The position numbers were made by a program, and so were the translations under genes. This document shows positions 24,766-32,714 of a DNA stretch of 64,000 nucleotides, piece by piece. The notes below the pieces were generated by a model. It saw nothing but the letters and a program-made list of their open reading frames with translations, had not been told where the DNA came from and did not search any database. The stretch is taken from contig NZ_CP081000.1 in assembly GCF_019645875.1 (NCBI RefSeq), positions 1,054,001-1,118,000 on the forward strand, given 5' to 3'. How positions within the stretch are numbered: the first letter of the stretch is position 1; the number at the start of each line of letters is the position of its first letter. This stretch comes from Mycolicibacterium senegalense (lineage in GTDB: Bacteria > Actinomycetota > Actinomycetes > Mycobacteriales > Mycobacteriaceae).

Positions 24766-26151
24766 GTGTCCGAGCCAGTGTCTGAGCCGTCAGAAACGCA
24801 GGAGCCCGCCTCGCCGGACAGTGGTGAGCCGTCGACGGACGCTCCAACCGAAGAGCCGACCGCGACCCACGAAGCTGCACCACCTGCGCCGGACCCGGCG
24901 CCCGTAGTTTCACCCGCATCACCGCCCGCGTCCCCGCCCGCGTCCCCACCTGTGGTCGACCTGCCGCCCGTGCCTTCGGTGTTCGCCCCGGTTCCCGGGT
25001 TCCGCAGCCAGCAGCGGTTCAGCAATCCCGCCGAGCCGGGCGTCTCCACACCGCTGCCCGCGGAATGGACCGCCCCGACGCCGCCGCAGGGCGTCCCGGT
25101 GATCACCGCGCCGCCGATGCCGGGGAACTTCCCGGCGCCCGGCATACCGAACTTCGCGGGCCGGCCCCCGGCATCCTTCGCCCCGCCCACTCCCGCGGTG
25201 CACGCCGATGCCTACCGGGATCTGTCTACCGACGCGCTGCTCGGCCAGCGCAAGAACCCGCCCACCTCGGGCTGGCGCAAGGCGCTTTATGTCGCCTCGT
25301 TCAAGCAGATCAACGTGGGCGAGAGCCCCAAGACCACGCACCGCAACAACTTGATCGCAGAAGTCAGCCAGCCGTTGCAGGGCTGCTACCGGATCGCGGT
25401 GATGTCGCTCAAAGGCGGCGTGGGCAAGACCACGATCACCGCGACGCTGGGGGCCACGTTCGCCTCGATCCGCGGTGACCGGGTGGTCGCGGTGGACGCC
25501 AACCCGGACCGGGGCACGCTGAGCCAGAAGGTGCCGCTGGAGACGGCTGCGACGGTGCGCCACCTGCTGCGCGACGCCGAAGGCATCGAGCGGTACAGCG
25601 ACGTGCGGGCCTACACCTCCCAGGGGCCGAGCCGGCTGGAGGTGTTGGCTTCCGAGAGCGATCCGGCGGTGTCGGAGGCGTTCAGCTCGGACGACTATCT
25701 GCGCGCGCTGGAGGTGCTGGAGCGGTTCTACAGCCTGGTCCTCACCGATTGCGGGACCGGGCTGATGCACTCGGCGATGTCGGCGGTGCTGTCCAAGGCC
25801 GACGTGCTGGTCGTGATCAGCTCGGGTTCGGTGGACGGAGCGCGCAGCGCGTCGGCGACGTTGGACTGGCTCGATGCGCACGGGCATCAGGATCTGGTGC
25901 GCAACTCCATCGCGGTGATCAACGCGGTGCGGCCACGGTCGGGCAAGGTCGATCTGTCCAAAGTGGTGGATCACTTCTCCCGGCGTTGCCGGGCGGTGCG
26001 GCTGGTGCCCTTCGATCCGCATCTGGAGGAGGGCGCCGAGATCAGCCTGGATCGCCTCAAGCCGGGTACCCGCGAGGCGCTGATCGAGTTGGCCGCAGTG
26101 GTGGCGTCAGACTTCGCCGGGGCGCGGCGGTCTACCGACGCCCGCGCTTGA
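24766..26151 (+). CDS. MinD/ParA-like ATPase with proline-rich N-terminus (Rv0530/EspI-like)
   Basis: 461 residues. The first 150 or so are disordered and rich in Pro, Ala, Ser and Glu, including tandem SPPASPP units. From about residue 205 a ParA/MinD P-loop ATPase follows: MSLKGGVGKTTITATL (deviant Walker A), VAVDANPDRG, and LVLTDCGTGLMHSAM. This architecture matches Rv0530 and resembles EspI of ESX-1. GTG 24766 follows AAAGAGGGG. It lies after ccsA as in M. tuberculosis, with an 86-base gap. A spatial-organiser or secretion-regulatory role is plausible but untested. Confidence 0.87.
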   Translation: MSEPVSEPSETQEPASPDSGEPSTDAPTEEPTATHEAAPPAPDPAPVVSPASPPASPPASPPVVDLPPVPSVFAPVPGFRSQQRFSNPAEPGVSTPLPAEWTAPTPPQGVPVITAPPMPGNFPAPGIPNFAGRPPASFAPPTPAVHADAYRDLSTDALLGQRKNPPTSGWRKALYVASFKQINVGESPKTTHRNNLIAEVSQPLQGCYRIAVMSLKGGVGKTTITATLGATFASIRGDRVVAVDANPDRGTLSQKVPLETAATVRHLLRDAEGIERYSDVRAYTSQGPSRLEVLASESDPAVSEAFSSDDYLRALEVLERFYSLVLTDCGTGLMHSAMSAVLSKADVLVVISSGSVDGARSASATLDWLDAHGHQDLVRNSIAVINAVRPRSGKVDLSKVVDHFSRRCRAVRLVPFDPHLEEGAEISLDRLKPGTREALIELAAVVASDFAGARRSTDARA

Positions 26152-26158
26152 CTGCGGC

Positions 26159-26320
26159 TCAGCCGCGAGGGTTGTCGCCGTGCCCGAGCCGACGCAGAAA
26201 TTCCGGATCGTCGTCGGGGCCGATCACCCGGGTCTTGGGTCGACTGCCAGAGACCCGCGCCAGCCGCCAGCCCAGGTACACCAGGCTTGCCGCGGCAATG
26301 AGCAGGAGTAGATACGCCAC
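26159..26320 (-). CDS. 53-residue single-pass membrane protein
   Basis: Read from GTG 26320, with a strong AAGGAGG seven bases upstream, to TGA at 26159. An N-terminal membrane helix (MAYLLLLIAAASLVYLGWRL) is followed by a charged cytoplasmic tail containing VIGPDDDPEFLRRLGHG. The tail motif looks specific and conserved-type, not random. It converges with the ParA-like gene and diverges from the DUF4229 gene. Family not recognised. Confidence 0.7.
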   Translation of the reverse strand: MAYLLLLIAAASLVYLGWRLARVSGSRPKTRVIGPDDDPEFLRRLGHGDNPRG

Positions 26321-26368
26321 TCGAAACCTCCTTGATCCGAATATACGCGCCGTCGGTAGGCTCGGAGC

Positions 26369-26677
26369 GTGTCAGGAAGTGGTTCGACCTCCCGCATGGT
26401 CACCGACGTCGTGGTTTATCTCATCGCCCGGCTGGTGCTGGTCGCTGTGCTGACTGCAGCTATCTACGGTGTCGGGAGTCTGGTCGTGGCGGATTTCCCG
26501 GTCGTGGTGGCGCTGTTGTTCGCCATCGTGATCGCTCTGCCGTTGGGCATCTGGTTGTTCCGTCCGTTGCGTGAGCGGGCGACGGCCTCGATCGCCGTGG
26601 TCGACGAGCGGCGACGCAAAGACCGCGAGCAACTGCAGGCGCGGTTGCGTGGTGACGAACCTCCGGCTGAGGACTGA
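26369..26677 (+). CDS. DUF4229-type small membrane protein (Rv0531-like)
   Basis: 102 residues with two membrane helices (VVVYLIARLVLVAVLTAAIY and VVVALLFAIVIALPLGIWLF) and a charged C-terminal helix rich in Arg and Glu. It matches the actinobacterial DUF4229 family and the position of Rv0531. GTG 26369 is the longest start; ATG 26396 (MVTDVVV) is a reasonable alternative. Function unknown. Confidence 0.78.
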   Translation: MSGSGSTSRMVTDVVVYLIARLVLVAVLTAAIYGVGSLVVADFPVVVALLFAIVIALPLGIWLFRPLRERATASIAVVDERRRKDREQLQARLRGDEPPAED

Positions 26678-26716
26678 GCGGAACGCCGCTCGGCCGCAGT
26701 GGCGTTCGCGATCGCA

Positions 26717-28066
26717 CTACCTGACGAAGGCTGAGCCCTTCTCCTGGTCCAGGTAGGTTTCGGCCTTGTTCTTGAGGAAGACCAGGTACACCCAGAGTGA
26801 CAGCGCGATGCACACCGTGACGTAGACGATGAACCACGGCACCAGATCGCGGTCTTTGAGTGCCTGGTAGATCACCGGCGCGGTGCCGCCGAACATCGAA
26901 TTGGCCAGGGCGTAGCCGATACCCACGCCGAGGGCGCGGATGTGCGAGGGGAACAGTTCGGACTTCACCAGGGCGTTGATCGAGGTGTATCCGGTCAGGA
27001 TCACGTAGGCGACGGCGACCAGCAGGAACGACACGATCGGTGAATGTGTCTGGGGCAGATAGGTGAACAGGACATAGGTGTAGATCACCCCGCCGATGCC
27101 GAAGAACACCAGTAGTGGTTTGCGGCCCACCTTGTCACTGATCATCCCGCCGACAGGCTGGATGCACATGAGGAAGATCAGCCCGATGAGGTTGACCCAG
27201 GTGGCCGTCATCGCCTGGTCTTTGTAGGTGGTCTTGACGATGGCCGGGGCGTTGACGCTGTAGGCGTAGAACGCCAGGGTGCCGCCCATGGTGATCAGGA
27301 AGCACAGCAGAAGCGGTTTCCAGTAGCGGGTGAGCAGTTCGCTCAACGACCCCGAGCTCTTGTCCCTGCCTTGCTTGATCGCTTCGAGCTGTTCGGGGGA
27401 CAACGATTCGTCCATGGTGCGACGCAGCCAGAACACCACGATCGCGGCCACGCCGCCGATGGCGAAGCCGATGCGCCAACCGAATTCGTGCACCTGGTCG
27501 GTACTGAACACGGTGAGGATGATCAACAGGGTGAACTGCGCGAGCACGTGACCACCGACCAGCGTCACGTACTGGAATGAGGAGAAGAAGCCGCGCCGTT
27601 CCCGGGTGGCGGCCTCGGACATGTAGGTGGCCGAGGTGCCGTATTCGCCGCCGGTCGCGAAGCCCTGCACCAGTCGGCACAGGATGAGGATGATCGGCGC
27701 TGCGACACCGATGGTTTCGCGCGAGGGCACCAATGCGATCACCAGTGAGCACGCCGCCATGAGGGAGACACTGACGGTCAGTGCGGCCCGGCGGCCGCGC
27801 CGGTCGGCGAAGCGGCCGAAGAACCACGATCCGAGTGGGCGGGTGAGGAACGTGACCGCGAAGATCGCATACACGTAGACGGTGGCGTTCTTGTCGGCCT
27901 TGTCGAAGAACTGCGCTTCGAAGTAGGTGGCGAACACCGTGTAGACGTAGACGTCGTACCATTCGACGAGGTTGCCCGACGACCCTCGGATGGTGTTCCA
28001 GATGGCCCGGCGGGTTTCGGCGCGGCCCGACGGTGCGGGCTGATGCGCCTCGGTCGAAGTGGTCAT
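26717..28066 (-). CDS. MFS transporter, metabolite:H+ symporter (MHS) family
   Basis: 449 residues, twelve membrane helices, of the MHS family (KgtP, ProP, ShiA relatives). NLVEWYDVYVYTVFA in helix 1 and FGRFADRRGRRAAL (motif A) are typical, as is GFATGGEYGTSATYMSE. The family imports organic acids or osmolytes with protons; the substrate cannot be deduced. ATG 28066 is preferred because GGGGG lies eight bases upstream, while ATG 28072 has no spacing for it. It is divergent from the HTH/Clp-N pair. Confidence 0.87.
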   Translation of the reverse strand: MTTSTEAHQPAPSGRAETRRAIWNTIRGSSGNLVEWYDVYVYTVFATYFEAQFFDKADKNATVYVYAIFAVTFLTRPLGSWFFGRFADRRGRRAALTVSVSLMAACSLVIALVPSRETIGVAAPIILILCRLVQGFATGGEYGTSATYMSEAATRERRGFFSSFQYVTLVGGHVLAQFTLLIILTVFSTDQVHEFGWRIGFAIGGVAAIVVFWLRRTMDESLSPEQLEAIKQGRDKSSGSLSELLTRYWKPLLLCFLITMGGTLAFYAYSVNAPAIVKTTYKDQAMTATWVNLIGLIFLMCIQPVGGMISDKVGRKPLLVFFGIGGVIYTYVLFTYLPQTHSPIVSFLLVAVAYVILTGYTSINALVKSELFPSHIRALGVGIGYALANSMFGGTAPVIYQALKDRDLVPWFIVYVTVCIALSLWVYLVFLKNKAETYLDQEKGSAFVR

Positions 28067-28167
28067 ACGCATCCCCCACGTGATCGGCGTTGCAGGCCGA
28101 CGGCCACGTTAGTGCAATACCTCGCGTACCGGGGGCGGGATGGCAGGCGGCGGGTGTCCGCCGCAGT

Positions 28168-28212
28168 TGTCAAGTTTCCTTGACAGCTCTCGGCTGTCAA
28201 CCTACCTTGACA
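28168..28212 (+). promoter_or_regulatory. two palindromic operators overlapping a probable leaderless promoter
   Basis: TGTCAAG-TTTC-CTTGACA (28168-28185) and TGTCAA-CCTACC-TTGACA (28195-28212) are perfect inverted repeats, each 18 bases, with centres 27 bases apart. TTGACA at 28180-28185 is a consensus -35, and TACCTT at 28203-28208 a TAnnnT -10 exactly 17 bases later, placing the transcription start at or next to the ATG at 28215. No ribosome binding site precedes that ATG. Both promoter elements therefore sit inside operator half-sites. Confidence 0.7.
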
Positions 28213-28214
28213 GC

Positions 28215-28430
28215 ATGAGTGATCTCGATGAGCTGATCGCCGACGGCGTCAGCAGCTCGGATCCAGCCGTCGGGCTGCGCGCGGTGCGCGCATTGCAGCG
28301 GTTGCAGGAGCGGTTGGAGGCGATTCACGTGGCCAATGCGCGGGAGCAGGGCTGGAGCTGGCAGGCGATCGCCGATGCGCTCGAGGTCAGCCGTCAGGCC
28401 GTGCATCAGAAGCACAATCGAAGGGGATGA
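28215..28430 (+). CDS. small helix-turn-helix protein, ClpC2-HTH-like
   Basis: 71 residues: a helical N-terminal part (ALQRLQERLEAIHVANAREQ) and a C-terminal helix-turn-helix, GWSWQAIADALEVSRQAVHQ. The HTH resembles that in the N-terminal part of mycobacterial ClpC2 (Rv2667), which joins such an HTH to Clp-N repeats. Here the HTH is a separate gene, one base before the Clp-N gene. Probably a repressor of its own promoter, binding the palindromes at 28168-28212. The ATG is taken as leaderless. Confidence 0.8.
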   Translation: MSDLDELIADGVSSSDPAVGLRAVRALQRLQERLEAIHVANAREQGWSWQAIADALEVSRQAVHQKHNRRG

Positions 28431-28431
28431 G

Positions 28432-28998
28432 ATGTTCGAACGGTTCAGCCGTCACGCGCGCGTCGCGGTGGTTCTGGCCCAGGAGGAGGCCCGGGAGCTG
28501 GCGGCCAACGACATTCGTCCGGAACACATTCTGGTCGGGGTGCTGCAGAGTTCCGGCCGCGAATTGTCGGCCCTGCTGGCCGGTTTCGGCCTGACCTCTG
28601 ACGCCGTCCGTGCCGAGTTGGTGTCTGCCGACGCGCCCGCGGACGAAGCGTTCGACGGCGATGCCGAGGCGTTGCGGTCGATCGGAATCGACCTGACGGC
28701 CGTGCGGGCCAACATCGACCGCACCTTCGGCGCCGGTGCGTTCGACAACGCGCTGCGCAGCACCGGCCGTCGCCGCAGGCGCCGCGGGCACCTCCCGTTC
28801 ACCAAGCCCGCCAAGAAGGTCTTGGAGCTGGCACTGCGGGAGTCGTTGGCGCACAAGGACGGTTACATCGGATGCGAGCACATCCTGCTCGGAATCCTGC
28901 GCGGGGGAGACGACCGGGCCGTCGGCTTGATCACCGAGCACGTGGGCGCGGGCGAACTGCGCACCGGCATCGTTGGACTGTTGGACGCCGCGGCGTAG
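28432..28998 (+). CDS. Clp N-terminal-domain protein without ATPase (ClpC2-like)
   Basis: 188 residues containing two Clp-N repeats and no AAA+ module: FERFSRHARVAVVLAQEEAR to about residue 65, and PFTKPAKKVLELALRESLAH with YIGCEHILLGILRGGDDRAV from about 122 to 185. They closely resemble the N-terminal domain of ClpC1, the unfoldase bound by cyclomarin-type inhibitors. A basic linker (RRRRRRGH) joins the repeats. AAGGGG precedes ATG 28432. By analogy with ClpC2 it may bind ClpC1 ligands or adaptors, or titrate inhibitors; direct function is inferred. Confidence 0.85.
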   Translation: MFERFSRHARVAVVLAQEEARELAANDIRPEHILVGVLQSSGRELSALLAGFGLTSDAVRAELVSADAPADEAFDGDAEALRSIGIDLTAVRANIDRTFGAGAFDNALRSTGRRRRRRGHLPFTKPAKKVLELALRESLAHKDGYIGCEHILLGILRGGDDRAVGLITEHVGAGELRTGIVGLLDAAA

Positions 28999-29031
28999 CT
29001 GCGGGAGGCTGCCCGCGGGAGAAGGCTCGGC

Positions 29032-29910
29032 TCAGCCCAGGAACAGGGCCGCCGATACCGCGATCGCCCACACCAGCATGGTCAGCCCGGTATCGCGCAG
29101 TACCGGGATCAGTTGGGCGCCGGTGCTGCCGTTGCGGATCGGCCGCAGTCCCCGCACCGCAGGCGCCAGCGCCAGTAGACCGAAAGCACTCCATGGCGTC
29201 GCGAGCATCAGCACCAGGGGCAGCACCAGGGCCACGCCGACCAGCAGCTGATAGAGCAGCCGGGTGCGGGCATCGCCCAGCCGGACGGCCAGCGTGATCT
29301 TGCCCGACTGGCTGTCGGTGGGGATGTCGCGCAGATTGTTGGCCACCAGCACGGCCGACGACAGGGATCCCATGGCCACCGCGGCGACGAGCCCGACCCA
29401 GTCGATACGCAGTGCCTGGGTGTACTGGGTGCCCAGCACCGCGACCAGGCCGAAGAAGACGAACACCGCCACCTCGCCCAGGCCGAGATAGCCGTAGGGC
29501 TTCTTCCCGCCGGTGTACAGCCACGCCCCGGCGATGCACACGGCTCCGACCGCGATCAGCCACGGTGCACTGACCGCGGCCAGCGCCAGTCCGGCCACCG
29601 CGCCGACCGCCAGGCTGACCACCGCGGCGGTCAGCACAGCCCGCGGCGAGGCAAGCTTGGAACCGACCAGGCGTAACGGTCCGGACCGCACGTCGTCGGT
29701 GCCGCGGATGCCGTCGGAGTAGTCGTTGGCGTAGTTCACCCCGATGATCAACGCGAGCGATACGGCCAGCGCCAGCAACGCTTTCCACCACACCGCCGAC
29801 CCCAGCCAGGCGGCGGCGCCGGTGCCGGCGAGCACCGGGGCGACGGCGTTGGGCAGGGTGCGGGGACGGGCGCCTTCGATCCATTGCGCGAAACTGGCCA
29901 CGACGGCCAT
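29032..29910 (-). CDS. menA: 1,4-dihydroxy-2-naphthoate polyprenyltransferase
   Basis: 292-residue UbiA-family prenyltransferase that attaches the polyprenyl tail to 1,4-dihydroxy-2-naphthoate, making demethylmenaquinone in the membrane. The first Asp-rich motif is [15 protein letters not shown] and the second [17 protein letters not shown]; about nine helices. ATG 29910. It is divergent from the acidic small protein gene and lies in the usual mycobacterial place beside the MTAP gene. Confidence 0.95.
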   Translation of the reverse strand: MAVVASFAQWIEGARPRTLPNAVAPVLAGTGAAAWLGSAVWWKALLALAVSLALIIGVNYANDYSDGIRGTDDVRSGPLRLVGSKLASPRAVLTAAVVSLAVGAVAGLALAAVSAPWLIAVGAVCIAGAWLYTGGKKPYGYLGLGEVAVFVFFGLVAVLGTQYTQALRIDWVGLVAAVAMGSLSSAVLVANNLRDIPTDSQSGKITLAVRLGDARTRLLYQLLVGVALVLPLVLMLATPWSAFGLLALAPAVRGLRPIRNGSTGAQLIPVLRDTGLTMLVWAIAVSAALFLG

Positions 29911-29960
29911 CGTATGAGCTGACCCGGTGCCATCCCGCGCGGACTCTTACACTGAGCCTC

Positions 29961-30242
29961 ATGAAGGAGCAGCTCAGCAAGACCGAGATCGGCAAGGACG
30001 TGCTGCAGGAATCCGTCGAGGCCGTGGCCTCCACGGTCGGGCAGGTCACCTCGATCATCACCACGGCCGTCAAGGACGTCGCGACCGCCCTCGGGGGCCT
30101 GGCCACCGATGTCTTCGAGATCGCCGACGGTGCCCGCAAGGCGAACGAGGATTTCGACGACTTCGACGATGATCTCGATGACCTGGACGTAGACGTCGAC
30201 GAGGCACCGGCGGATCCCGTCAAGACCGACGAGGCCGAATAG
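29961..30242 (+). CDS. hypothetical acidic-tailed helical protein
   Basis: 93 residues: an amphipathic helical N-terminal two thirds (KDVLQESVEAVASTVGQVTS onward) and a strongly acidic tail with DDFDDDLDDLDVDVDEA. No signal or membrane segment. It is divergent from menA and ends seven bases before the MTAP gene, so it is probably co-transcribed with it. Family not recognised; the acidic tail suggests a protein-protein interaction role, which is a guess. Confidence 0.7.
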   Translation: MKEQLSKTEIGKDVLQESVEAVASTVGQVTSIITTAVKDVATALGGLATDVFEIADGARKANEDFDDFDDDLDDLDVDVDEAPADPVKTDEAE

Positions 30243-30248
30243 CGCTGC

Positions 30249-31025
30249 ATGCTCGGCGTCATCGGCGGTAGTGGTTTCTATTCGTTCTTCGGGCCCGACG
30301 CCCGCACCGTCACCGTGGACACTCCGTATGGTGCGCCGAGCGCGCCGGTCACGGTGGGAACAGTGGGCGGGCACGAGGTGGCCTTCCTGCCCCGGCACGG
30401 GGCGAGCCATGAGTACTCGCCGCACACCGTGCCGTATCGGGCCAACATGTGGGCGCTGCGCACGCTGGGGGTCCGACGGATCTTTGCCCCCTGTGCGGTG
30501 GGCAGCCTGACCACCGACCTGGGCCCGGGGTCGGTCGTGGTGCCGGATCAGCTGGTGGACCGCACCCGCGGCCGCGCCGACACGTACTTCGATTCCGGCG
30601 GCATCCACGTCAGCTTCGCCGACCCGTACTGTCCGGCGCTGCGGGCCGTCGCTGCCGCGCTGCCCGGTGTGGTCGACGGGGCCACCATGGTGGTGATCCA
30701 GGGGCCGCGGTTTTCCACCCGCGCGGAGAGCCGATGGTTCGCAGACCAGGGGTTCACCCTGGTCAACATGACCGGATACCCCGAGGCTGTGCTGGCCCGC
30801 GAACTTGAGATGTGTTATGCGGCAATAGCTTTGGTGACCGACCTGGATGCCGGGATCGAGGCCGGTTCCGGGGTGACGACGGTGGACGTCTTCGCCGAAT
30901 TCGAGCGCAACATGGTGCCGTTCAAAAAGCTCGTGCACGAGGCTCTGGAGTCTGTCGATGCCGAGCGCGCCTGCACGCACTGCCTGGCCCACGACGGGGT
31001 GAAGCTGCCGTTCGAGCTGCCCTGA
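30249..31025 (+). CDS. S-methyl-5'-thioadenosine phosphorylase
   Basis: 258 residues, the Rv0535 ortholog. It cleaves methylthioadenosine (a polyamine/methionine by-product) to adenine and methylthioribose-1-phosphate. GVIGGSGFYSFF, LPRHGASHEYSPHTVPYRAN (phosphate-binding His/Arg), and FSTRAESRWF with NMTGYPEAVLARELEMCYA are the family blocks, including the NMT substrate contact. ATG 30249. A second set of small ORFs in other frames is ignored. Confidence 0.92.
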   Translation: MLGVIGGSGFYSFFGPDARTVTVDTPYGAPSAPVTVGTVGGHEVAFLPRHGASHEYSPHTVPYRANMWALRTLGVRRIFAPCAVGSLTTDLGPGSVVVPDQLVDRTRGRADTYFDSGGIHVSFADPYCPALRAVAAALPGVVDGATMVVIQGPRFSTRAESRWFADQGFTLVNMTGYPEAVLARELEMCYAAIALVTDLDAGIEAGSGVTTVDVFAEFERNMVPFKKLVHEALESVDAERACTHCLAHDGVKLPFELP

Positions 31026-31046
31026 CGGCCCACGATCGGACCCCCT

Positions 31047-31062
31047 CTTGACACCCGTCAAG
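31047..31062 (+). promoter_or_regulatory. palindrome covering the -35 of the nitronate monooxygenase gene
   Basis: CTTGAC-ACCC-GTCAAG is a perfect 6-base inverted repeat that contains TTGACA (31048-31053). AATACT at 31073-31078 is a possible -10, which would start RNA at about the GTG 31085. A repressor site is inferred. Confidence 0.4.
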
Positions 31063-31084
31063 TCGGGGTGCCAATACTGACGGG

Positions 31085-32212
31085 GTGAAACCCGCGATCT
31101 GTGAGCAGTTCGGTATCGACTTTCCGCTCTTCGCCTTCAGCCACTGCCGCGACGTGGTGGCCGCGGTGACCAACGCCGGCGGCTTCGGCGTGCTGGGCGC
31201 CACGGCCTACACGCCCGAGCAGTTGGACCAGGAGCTGTCCTGGATCGACGAGCAGGTCGGCGGCAAGCCGTATGGCGCCGACATCATCGTGCCCGCGAAG
31301 TTCGAAGGTAAGGGCGAGAAGCTGTCGCGCGGACAGCTCACCGACCGTATCCCCGCCGAATACCGCGAGTTCGTGGCGCAATTGCTGGCCGATCACGGTA
31401 TCGAGCCCGAGGCCAAGCAGCGGTTCGGCGGCTCCTCGTTGTCCGGCGACACCGGCCGCGAGTTGTTGGACGTGGCCATGAGCCATCCGATCAAGCTGAT
31501 CGCCAACGCACTCGGGGTGCCGCCGGACTACATGATCGAGGCCGGCCGTGAGCGCGGCGTGCCCGTGGCGGCGCTGGTTGGTGCCCGCGAGCACGCCCTC
31601 AAGCAGGTGCACGCCGGGGTGGACCTGATCATCGCGCAGGGCACCGAGGCGGGCGGGCACTGTGGTGAGGTGTCGACGCTGGTGCTGGTGCCGGAAGTTC
31701 TCGAGACGCTGGAGCAGGCCGGCAGCGACATCCCGGTGCTGGCCGCCGGCGGCATCGTGACGGGACGGCAGATGGCCGCCGCGGTGGCGATGGGGGCGGC
31801 CGGAGCCTGGACCGGCTCGGTATGGCTGACCACCGAGGAGGCCGAGACCGCGCCGCACACCGTGCAGAAGATGCTCGAGGCGACCTCGCGTGACACCGTG
31901 CGCTCGACCGGGCGGACCGGCAAGCCGGCCCGCCAGCTCCGCTCGGAGTGGACCGATGCCTGGCAGCCGAATCCCGGTGGCCACCAGACCCTTCCGCTGC
32001 CGCTGCAGAACATGCTGGCCGAGCCGGTTATCCGCCGGGTGGATGTGCTTGCCGCCCAGGGACATCCGGGTGCGCAGGCGCTGGCCACCTACTTCGTCGG
32101 CCAGGGCGTGGGCTTGATGAACAAGGTCAAGCCGGCCCGCGAGGTGGTCCGTGAGTTCATCGAGGACTACCTGGCTGCCACCGAGCGGCTGAGCAACTCG
32201 CTACCGGACTGA
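31085..32212 (+). CDS. nitronate monooxygenase family flavoprotein
   Basis: 375-residue TIM-barrel FMN enzyme of the 2-nitropropane dioxygenase/nitronate monooxygenase family (Rv1533-like). VTNAGGFGVLGATAYTPEQL near the N-terminus, LIIAQGTEAGGHCGEVST (substrate/FMN loop with the catalytic His), and VLAAGGIVTGRQMAAAVAMG (FMN phosphate site) are clear. It would oxidise nitronates, or act as an enoyl-type reductase as some relatives do. GTG 31085, possibly leaderless. It converges with the secreted-protein operon. Confidence 0.86.
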   Translation: MKPAICEQFGIDFPLFAFSHCRDVVAAVTNAGGFGVLGATAYTPEQLDQELSWIDEQVGGKPYGADIIVPAKFEGKGEKLSRGQLTDRIPAEYREFVAQLLADHGIEPEAKQRFGGSSLSGDTGRELLDVAMSHPIKLIANALGVPPDYMIEAGRERGVPVAALVGAREHALKQVHAGVDLIIAQGTEAGGHCGEVSTLVLVPEVLETLEQAGSDIPVLAAGGIVTGRQMAAAVAMGAAGAWTGSVWLTTEEAETAPHTVQKMLEATSRDTVRSTGRTGKPARQLRSEWTDAWQPNPGGHQTLPLPLQNMLAEPVIRRVDVLAAQGHPGAQALATYFVGQGVGLMNKVKPAREVVREFIEDYLAATERLSNSLPD

Positions 32213-32235
32213 GCCGGCAGGTTGGTGCGTCGACG

Positions 32236-32697
32236 TCAGTGCCAATCCCAGACCGACATGTCGTTGGGCGGGTAGTTCTGGCAGACGTCGGTGGTGTTGG
32301 CTGCGACGCCCTTGTTGTTGAAGAACAGCTTGGCCCAGTTCGGCCAGCGCCAGGACATGTTCTCGAAGAAGGCGTTGGTGGCCATGTTCTCGGAGTACTG
32401 GCGGCGGCCGGCGTAGTCCATGGAGAAGAACCAGTGGATGCGGTCCTGGGCGCCCTGCTGGTCGGCGACCGGCTTGTTGTTGTAGTCGATCATGTAGCGC
32501 TCGTAGTAGACGGGCTCGACGTCGCGGGCGGCCGCCATGATCTGTTCGGCGGTGCACGGGGTCTTGAGGATCCGGTTGGGGATCGGGTAGTCGTCGGTGG
32601 CGTCGGCGTTTGCGATGCCGGCGCCGGCCAGTGCTCCGGCCACCGCGCACCCGGCCAGGCCGGTGCGGATCAGGTTACTGAGATTCTTGCGCTTCAC
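32236..32697 (-). CDS. secreted DUF5078 protein, Rv0455c-like
   Basis: 153 residues. A signal peptide (LAGCAVAGALAGAGIANADA) ends near ANA-DAT. The mature domain is a helical hairpin with two cysteines, LKTPCTAEQI and DVCQNYPPND, and the signature ERYMIDYNN, RIHWFFSMD and MSVWDWH, very like Rv0455c, a periplasmic protein reported to be essential for siderophore secretion in M. tuberculosis. GTG 32697 follows GGAGCGAGG. It is the last gene of the mmpS-mmpL operon here, which suggests a direct partnership with that exporter. Confidence 0.87.
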   Translation of the reverse strand: MKRKNLSNLIRTGLAGCAVAGALAGAGIANADATDDYPIPNRILKTPCTAEQIMAAARDVEPVYYERYMIDYNNKPVADQQGAQDRIHWFFSMDYAGRRQYSENMATNAFFENMSWRWPNWAKLFFNNKGVAANTTDVCQNYPPNDMSVWDWH

Positions 32698-32714
32698 CCT
32701 CGCTCCAAAGTCGT

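Noticed and set aside
24890..24955. Tandem SPPASPP-type repeat in the ParA-like gene as a possible mobile or CRISPR-like repeat
   Set aside because: It is in frame inside a disordered proline-rich coding region; such tracts are ordinary in Rv0530/EspI-like proteins.
28215..28998. Programmed frameshift joining the HTH and Clp-N frames into one ClpC2-like protein
   Set aside because: The Clp-N gene has its own ribosome binding site and ATG one base after the HTH stop, and no slippery sequence is visible.
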